Source of the DNA: Cheiracanthium punctorium
Lineage: Eukaryota > Arthropoda > Arachnida > Araneae > Cheiracanthiidae
NCBI GenBank assembly: GCA_038373885.1
Contig: JAWZYV010019585.1
Span: 62,001 to 126,000, forward strand
Direction of reading: 5' to 3'
DNA: 64,000 nt
Below the pieces are notes generated by a model that was not told where the DNA came from, did no database searches, and saw only the letters and a program-made list of their open reading frames with translations. Positions 57,808 through 64,000 of this stretch are shown piece by piece (position 1 is the stretch's first letter; every line of letters begins with the position of its first letter). Made by a program: the position numbers and the translations under genes.

Positions 57808-58499
57808 TATGGGGAAGTTTTCCCCAGGTTCACATCCCATATTTTATGTGAAGGCGAAACCCAGGCCGTGAAGAAAGAACAAGACTTTATAGTGGCAATC
57901 ACATTTTATTTTAATATCAACACATAACGTTAAAATGATAAAGTCCTAAGGTGGCTGAGCAGACCCCCGAACAACGCAGGTTCACTTGACAACTGCTAAG
58001 GCGTGAATGATGATCAGAAAAACTAGCCAAGAGGTTAGTACAGAACCCTAACACGCCACAAGGGCATGCCAAACAAAATGCAAAATTAACTTGCCCAAAA
58101 TTAACTAACGCCACTAGACGTTAAAAACATTTCCATATAATTATTTTTGAATCCCAGTCTCGCCAACAGGATAAAACAAACAATCTAGCAGCTAAATTGT
58201 AACCCAAAATGAAAGCCAATGTTATTTATAGATTTGATACCATATATGGTCATAAACAAATCATGGGAACAGAAATGCTTTACCAATGCAAAAGTGAAAT
58301 AAAAAGGAAAAATAAATGAAAACGGAAGATTGCTTTTAGATACGGTAGGTGCAGAAATAAAAACTTTACAGGCGAAGGGAAGAGAAAAATCCAAATCGAA
58401 AGTGCAAAGAATAAATTTTGAACACAGATTAAATTTAGAAACAATTAACAATTAAGTAATTGATAATTAAAAATAAGATATGTGATTATCTGCATCACA
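57808..58499 (-). repeat. 5' LTR
   Basis: 692 bp, matching the 3' LTR. It differs chiefly by a 14-bp insertion near 58094 that looks like a local duplication of AAAATTAACT. TATA-like CTATAAATA at 58231-58223; AATAAA at 57910-57905. Confidence 0.9.
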
Positions 58500-58504
58500 G
58501 GCAC

Positions 58505-61500
58505 ATCGAATGAAAGATTACATATTTTGGTTCTTTAATAAATTTTAATAAACTAAAACAAGAACTTTTTTCTGCTGTTTACATTTTGTTCCTCAGAATT
58601 TTAATTTTCTAAATGTACACTATGTTACTAGATTTTTCATAGCTTATTTTCTCATTATACAACTCTGCATTCTTAATTAGCTATCCCATGTTGTGTTAAA
58701 CCATATCGTTGTCAATAAATAATCTCATGTTACCTGATTATTAACCTTTTCCAGTTGCCAACCGTTTCTGAATGGTTCTTTTTAGAAGAAAATTAGTTGG
58801 TTAAAATATTACGATGAGAATATTTATTCAATGTCCACTATTTTCTTTTTTTTAAGTTAAAATTTTAAGTCATTTAAATTAAAGTTAAATAAAGGAGCTT
58901 GATGATAATATGCTAAAAGTCAAGTCTAAGAATAAACGAAAATATTAAACACCAAGTAGAGTTCCTTTTTTTGTCCAATCTGTTACTAATACTTAAATTA
59001 TATAACTTTTATACTCAGATACTTAAGGCATACATACTATGTTAAAATATAGTAACTGAGAATAATACATTTATATTCGTAGAATAATGATATTTATTTT
59101 TGTGTAAGGAAAAATGTACTGGCTGAATTAAACACACCAGATTGGATATAAATTAATAAATAATTTAAAGAAACGTATTTATTAAAATGTAATGGACATT
59201 TAAGATATCTAGTACTTGCTGAATTATGTGTATAGTAATAGAGTGGTTATTTTTACTTCATTTGTTTTTAAATTTAATGTCTGGTAAGAGTGAGTAGGTA
59301 TTTTTCATTTTTATATTAAGCAAAAAATTAAATTTTCTTGCTCACAATGAGAACAGTTTTCACTCAAAAAATAAGTTGTAAAAAATATTCTTATTTATTT
59401 AATTTATTTATTTATATTTTTTTAAACACACATTGAACAATGGCATTGTAAAATTTTCTGAGGGTGACCCTTATACCGAGATACTAAATAATTAGTAAAA
59501 AATTACTCTGTCACATGCTTACAACGATTAAGAACCACTATCATAGTTACCTCTTGTTGTAAAATATAGATGTTATGCTACCGTATACTAAACCATAGAA
59601 TGTTCACTTGCGAAAGAGCTGTGGATGTTAAGAACTTTAATAAACATGAGAGTATTAATACAAACTTCCCGTTATTTCGAAATGTCCTCGTATTTCAAGA
59701 AGCTGTTTAATTTATACAGTGTTCGAAACCTTCGTGAAACTTCAGCTGGAGGCTCGAGGATGAAGTAAAATTTATAGGGATGTTTCTAAAAAACTCCGCA
59801 GTGAAAATCTGTGAAAAAAGTACATAAATGACTTGCTAAAAATATTCCTTGCATTTCATAGGATTTTTATAGGTATATTTACAGTGAATATTTGTATACA
59901 ATGTCAGTCACTGGCGAAAATTTTAAAATACATTTTTTTCTTTTATTAAAACAGTATTTTCTTTTGTGAAAGTAACTTTTTTTTTGTAAACCGAATAAAA
60001 TATATCTCTTCTTCTTAACTTGTCACTCTTTAAACTATTTACAAATATCAAAGTGTATATGCTGGTATCATTTTATAGTATGGGCACATGTCTTCTAAAA
60101 GTCTGCAAAAATTAGTAGGAGATACTCAGTTTGATTATGAAGTTCAGAATCTTAGTTCATTTCATCGGTTAGTTTCACCTTGCAGTTGATTAAGCATTCA
60201 GTTTAATGAAATGAACTGAAGTATGACTTGTAAAGTATGACAAATGAAGTATACTTAATATTAATTAATTATCAATGTGATATAAAAATCTATTGAACCA
60301 AAATTTCTTTTGTTCTGTTTTTAATATTTTAAAGTGTAAACTTAAAAAAAGCCTGTCATAGACATTTTTTGAATAGATTAAGTACTTTTAAGGATATTCA
60401 GTATCAAATTAGAATAGCATAATATAATTATTTTGAGAGTATACATTTATTCTGTTACATTATCTACACTCTCTAAGTTTCAACAAATAAACAAGGTTTT
60501 ATTTTTTTCCCCAACTGTACAGTAATTTCTTGCACTTTGGAGAGTGCACAAAAGTAATGCATTTTAAGAGAAAATAAGTTATACTTAGGGAAAGTAAGTT
60601 ACAAAATTGCATTTATAATTCCCTAGTTTTGAAATATCTTCCAAGCCTAACCTTGTTAGCTTAAACTTCATGCGCACTGCAATGTAATTTTAGTATACAG
60701 AAAAATACATCTCAAAATCTGAGGGTTAAATATTCACATTTCTTAAGAATTTGTGTGTTTACAGTCGAAGATTTTTGCAATCCTGTAAAACACTTTATTT
60801 TTTCAAAAGTTTCAGAGTGAAATGCGTTTACTAAAGAGAACAAATATGTTCAAAGGGTGAAGATAAATTTTTCAAACTGCAGAATTGTCAAAACTTTTCA
60901 GTACTACATCAAAAGAGTCCCCTTTGTAATTCTAGACAATTTATTTCAGAAAGAAGCGCACATATTCTGTTCCACCCTTTTACAAAGTTCAGCACATTTC
61001 GCTCTGAGTCAAGACGAAAGTTGCTGTGATTTATTTAAAAAATCTCAAAATTGTGTTTCAAATATATGTATTTTGTCATAAAAGTAATATTTTTCTTTTG
61101 TTTTAAAATTTAAATTTTATGATCAATGAGTATAAGTATAACGTTTCTCTACCCTTTCATTCGCAACATCAGATGAGTATTATTTCATTTAATTAGACAC
61201 GGTTTGATATATTTTTCTTACAATAATACAAGTTTTTTAAAATATTGTAAATGCTTTTAAAAATTCAAATACTGCATTTGCATTAGAAAATGTAATTTTA
61301 TCAGAGCCTTCAACAGTTTCAGTCTATTGTTTGTTATTATTCAGTTATTGTTATTATTATCAGTCTATTCATGTCTATTATAGTACAAAATGCTTCAAAG
61401 CTTAAAGAATTTTTATACAAATTTACTTCACAAACACTTTGAAAACACTATAATATTTTAGTTAACAAATGTACCGTTTTGTGTTAGGTTAGAACAAAAA

Positions 61501-61801
61501 TACATGTGCAAATAAACGTTAGCAATAAATTTTTTAATCTTGCAACTTAATTTAAATGCGTTAAAAGACCATTTTGCATATATTTTGAAAATGTCAAAGT
61601 GGTTAGTTAAGACAGTACTTTTGCCTTCAACTTTCAGTACTGCTTGCTCTACATTTCCAAATATTTTATTTGATTCAGAAATAGTTAATATATTACCGTA
61701 CTAAAACGAATTGATTCTTACCATTAGTTAAAATCTATAAGTAGTCTGGAGAAATTATAAAAATCTTGATGATATCTATACCTAATAACATAAAAAAAGT
61801 A
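58505..61801. other. Long AT-rich non-coding stretch
   Basis: About 3.3 kb with no recognisable gene or repeat boundary in either strand. Confidence 0.5.
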
Positions 61802-61809
61802 TTTTACAA

Positions 61810-62107
61810 CAGCGGTTCTCAACGTTTTAACGTCGCCCCCACCTCACATTTTTCAGCATACATTGAGTTTTTTTTTATTTTTAACAATGAATATTTAGTC
61901 GAATTTTCTACAAAATAACGTTATTGGTAAAGTTTGAATGAACATTTTAAGCGAAAATGAATATATTTTTGAGTAAAAATGAGAATAAATAAGATGAATT
62001 TTTTAAAACATGCATCACTACTTGTTCTTTGGTATTTCTCGCGCCCCCCCCCTGCAGACGCTCTGCGCCCCCTTTGTGGGGAGCACTCCACAGGTTGAGA
62101 CACGCTG
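61810..62107. mobile_element. hAT MITE, complete, 298 bp
   Basis: Ends CAGCGGTTCTCAACG and, in reverse complement, CAGCGTGTCTCAACC, with flanking 8-mers TTTTACAA (61802-61809) and TTTTACAG (62108-62115), 7 of 8 identical. The interior is shared with the broken copy 3099-3328. Confidence 0.85.
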
Positions 62108-62115
62108 TTTTACAG

Positions 62116-62478
62116 TAAAAATAACTGATATGAAGATTAATACAAGTGATCATCATTATATCATTTCTGGATAATTCCACAGCAAAAGGAAAAAAAATTG
62201 AGCCAATATTTCCCTTAAGTTTCCTTATTACCTCCCTTTCCCTTAAGTTCCCTTATTTGAAATTTCGCACTAAGTGTCATCAAATAACTATAAAGAACAC
62301 ATAAATATTATAAACATGACTTATAAGCAACTAAATCACGCAGTTTCCATAACTAGAGTTATCAATGTGTGATAAACTCTTAGAAACCAGTATTACTGAC
62401 AGTGAATTTTATAACCTACAACATTTTCTGCATCTTAAATTTAAATATGTTTAATGAATTGCCTTTTTTTTTAAACAG
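62116..62478. other. AT-rich non-coding stretch
   Basis: Nothing recognised. Confidence 0.45.
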
Positions 62479-62584
62479 AGGCAAGCGAAAATATTACAAA
62501 AGTCGCTCAAAATAACCGGTGTTTAAAACATAAAATAATAAAAAACTTTGCAAAATACCACATTAAATGATACTTGAATGGCCA

Positions 62585-62623
62585 TACATCTGTTTCGATC
62601 TAAAAATTCTTGATCTTCGTCGG
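62585..62623 (-). ncRNA. Hammerhead-like motif, decayed (minus)
   Basis: CCGACGA (one change from CTGANGA) from 62623, stem GATC...GATC, GAAA, ACAGATGT (one mismatch from self-complementary) and A at 62585. Confidence 0.4.
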
Positions 62624-62997
62624 TGGCAACTACTGACAGACTGGAAGCTTGGAACAGGGAACTGAAAAGAAAGTAAACAGAAAACACAAGCGACGAACAA
62701 GTTGCCAAATGGAGAAAGTAAAAAAAGGGAGAAGCTAAGGAGGACAAGAGAAAGGGTGAACAAAAAAAAAAGGCAATAAAAAGAATATAGGAAAATAAAT
62801 AGGATAAAAATATATAATAGGATAAAAAAATAAGTGGTATTTAGGAAAAAACAAAACAAAACAAAACAAAAAAATACGAAGACAAAAGCACAAGAAACTT
62901 TTACTCCTACTTTTGGCGACTTGTTCGACATTTGTATTTTATGTTTACTTTCCTTTCACTTTCCTGTTCCAGGCTTCCTGTCAGTGAATAATTGTAA

Positions 62998-63036
62998 CTG
63001 ACGAAGATGAAACATTTTTTGATCGAAACAGCTGTA
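62998..63036 (+). ncRNA. Hammerhead-like motif (plus)
   Basis: CTGACGA (62998-63004), stem GAT...ATC, GAAA (63025-63028), self-complementary ACAGCTGT (63028-63035) and A at 63036, the predicted cleavage position. No stem I found; one extra A before stem II. Confidence 0.5.
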
Positions 63037-63081
63037 TGGCCGTTCAAGTAACCTTTATGGCATTATTTTATAAAGGCAAAC

Positions 63082-64000
63082 ACTCTTCTTTTTTCAAGTG
63101 ACATCCATCAGATATACAAAGTGCATCAATCTATACCTATATTACATCAATCTACTAAGTTTAATCAAACTATAATGAATCAAGGTGAAATCAATCAGTA
63201 CTTTTTTTGTCTTCGAAAAAAACCTAAAACAAAATGGCATGATTCTAGTTTAAGTGTATTATGGTTTCGCGTCTCATAATTTACTCTTCTCGAAGAAAAG
63301 TGAAAGAAATAATGGTTCTAAATATTTAACTTGTTTGAGAATGAACATTCTTTAAGAAAAAGAATGATAGAAAGAGTTGATTTTTCTGAAATGCACATAA
63401 TTTGAAATGTACATTCTTTTGTTATTTTTCTATCGAGTGATTTGAGGGGAGTATCGCTTCAGAAGACGAAAGATAAAAATGTCTCTCCATATGCAAATAT
63501 AATTAAAACTCCAGATCTCTGTTTTTAGTTAAGAAAAGAATGAAAGAGGTAGTAACAAAAAGGAAGAAAATGATTCAAAAAGAAGTACCAATGCTGTGAT
63601 TTTCAATTGTGAACAAAGATGATTATTTATGTTGTAAATGTTCTCTCTCCATTTATTTTGCATGTAAAATTTTTTATTCAGTGATATTAGTTTTATTTTC
63701 AGTAAAACAGCTAGACGATAGAATTCTTTTTGAGAATCAAGCATAAAAAAAACAAAAAAATCTAAACTTTCTAGAAGCAGGAATGTTATGAATATAGGAA
63801 GTATATTCTTGTAGGGAATAACTCAAATTCACACAAAGATATTTATTCATTAAATTTCAAATAAATGCTCAACTCTTTAAATCAGTACTCTTAATTTACA
63901 TTATACGCATTTTATGGTGAAGCTATCGATTTTGCATTTCGAACAAATTCGTTGAGCTTTGTTATTTTCTCACCTCGGAAGAGTATTTATCGGAGAATAT
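63082..64000. other. AT-rich non-coding stretch
   Basis: Nothing recognised to the end of the window. Confidence 0.45.

Larger units (their letters stand above)
54666..58499 (-). mobile_element. Non-autonomous LTR retrotransposon, 3.8 kb, gag only
   Basis: Two LTRs in direct orientation (54666-55343 and 57808-58499) are flanked by a perfect 5-bp target duplication GGCAC (54661-54665, 58500-58504). Transcription direction is minus, judged by gag, primer site and LTR signals. The 2464-bp interior has a primer-binding site next to the 5' LTR, a broken gag and about 1 kb with no coding. No protease, reverse transcriptase, RNase H, integrase or envelope remnant is visible. By eye the LTRs differ at roughly 12-15 sites plus small indels, about 2%. 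Confidence 0.92.
62487..63073. mobile_element. Large foldback with hammerhead-like cores, copy 3, 587 bp
   Basis: Arms of about 200 bp (62508-62715 and about 62913-63070) are inverted copies: GCCATACATCTGTTTCGATC against GATCGAAACAGCTGTATGGC, and GAACAAGTTGCCAAA against TTTGGCGACTTGTTCGAC. The loop is A-rich low complexity. The left start CGCTCAAAATAACCGGTGTT is the family terminal module. Flanks AGGCAAGC (62479-62486) and AGGCAAAC (63074-63081) may be the target duplication (7 of 8). Each arm has a hammerhead-like core. No coding. Confidence 0.6.

Noticed and set aside
62563..62931. 122-codon hydrophobic ORF
   Set aside because: It reads through the A-rich loop and arms of the foldback element; low-complexity translation.

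Overview
This is a strongly AT-rich eukaryotic window with no convincing host gene. I see no multi-exon gene, no long uninterrupted ORF of a host protein and no rRNA or true tRNA gene. Every recognisable coding trace is a transposon or retrotransposon remnant. The element mix (Tc1/mariner with 'TA' duplications, hAT and piggyBac MITEs, Helitrons, tRNA-derived SINEs, foldback elements with hammerhead-like motifs, a gag-only LTR element) fits an arthropod intergenic or large-intron region. A chelicerate such as a spider is my guess, inferred from repeat style only.

Layout. 1.3-5.7 kb: a hAT MITE with a perfect 8-bp target duplication, a Helitron end abutting a broken hAT copy, one copy of repeat X, and a complete-looking Helitron (4449-5675). 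7-13.7 kb: a tandem duplication, repeats X and Y, a piggyBac-type MITE with a second TTAA-bounded hairpin nested inside it, and a foldback element with hammerhead-like cores (13471-13705). 15.4-16.4 kb: a broken gene of an amplified transposon-like protein family, interrupted by a truncated Tc1. 19.7-25.3 kb: a small MITE, repeat Y, a tRNA-derived SINE whose tail holds another foldback insertion, and a mariner C-terminus. 28.4-29.1 kb: a LINE RNase H remnant. 30.9-34 kb: a 102-bp segment present again inside a dead Tc1 element (32440-33954). 38.9-45.7 kb: a Helitron 5' end, hAT and piggyBac MITEs, a hAT with a transposase remnant, and a SINE-like sequence. 46.2-48.4 kb: a nearly intact Tc1 element sitting in a (TA)n microsatellite, then two nested hAT MITEs. 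52.1-58.5 kb: a decayed element with ~300-bp inverted arms, a Tc1 fragment, and a 3.8-kb LTR retrotransposon (two LTRs, GGCAC target duplication, primer site, broken gag, no pol). 61.8-63.1 kb: a complete hAT MITE and a 587-bp foldback with hammerhead-like motifs in both arms.

No genes here appear to work together as a pathway. What connects the region is insertion history: hAT in hAT, hairpin in piggyBac MITE, foldback in SINE tail, Tc1 in microsatellite. The most interesting signal is the set of foldback elements at 13.5, 23.0, 31.3 and 62.5-63.0 kb. They share a terminal module, and most carry a CTGANGA...GAAA core. The stem positions vary in sequence but remain self-complementary, suggesting Penelope-like retroelement ends that encode hammerhead-type ribozymes. 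All calls are by eye; no database search was possible.
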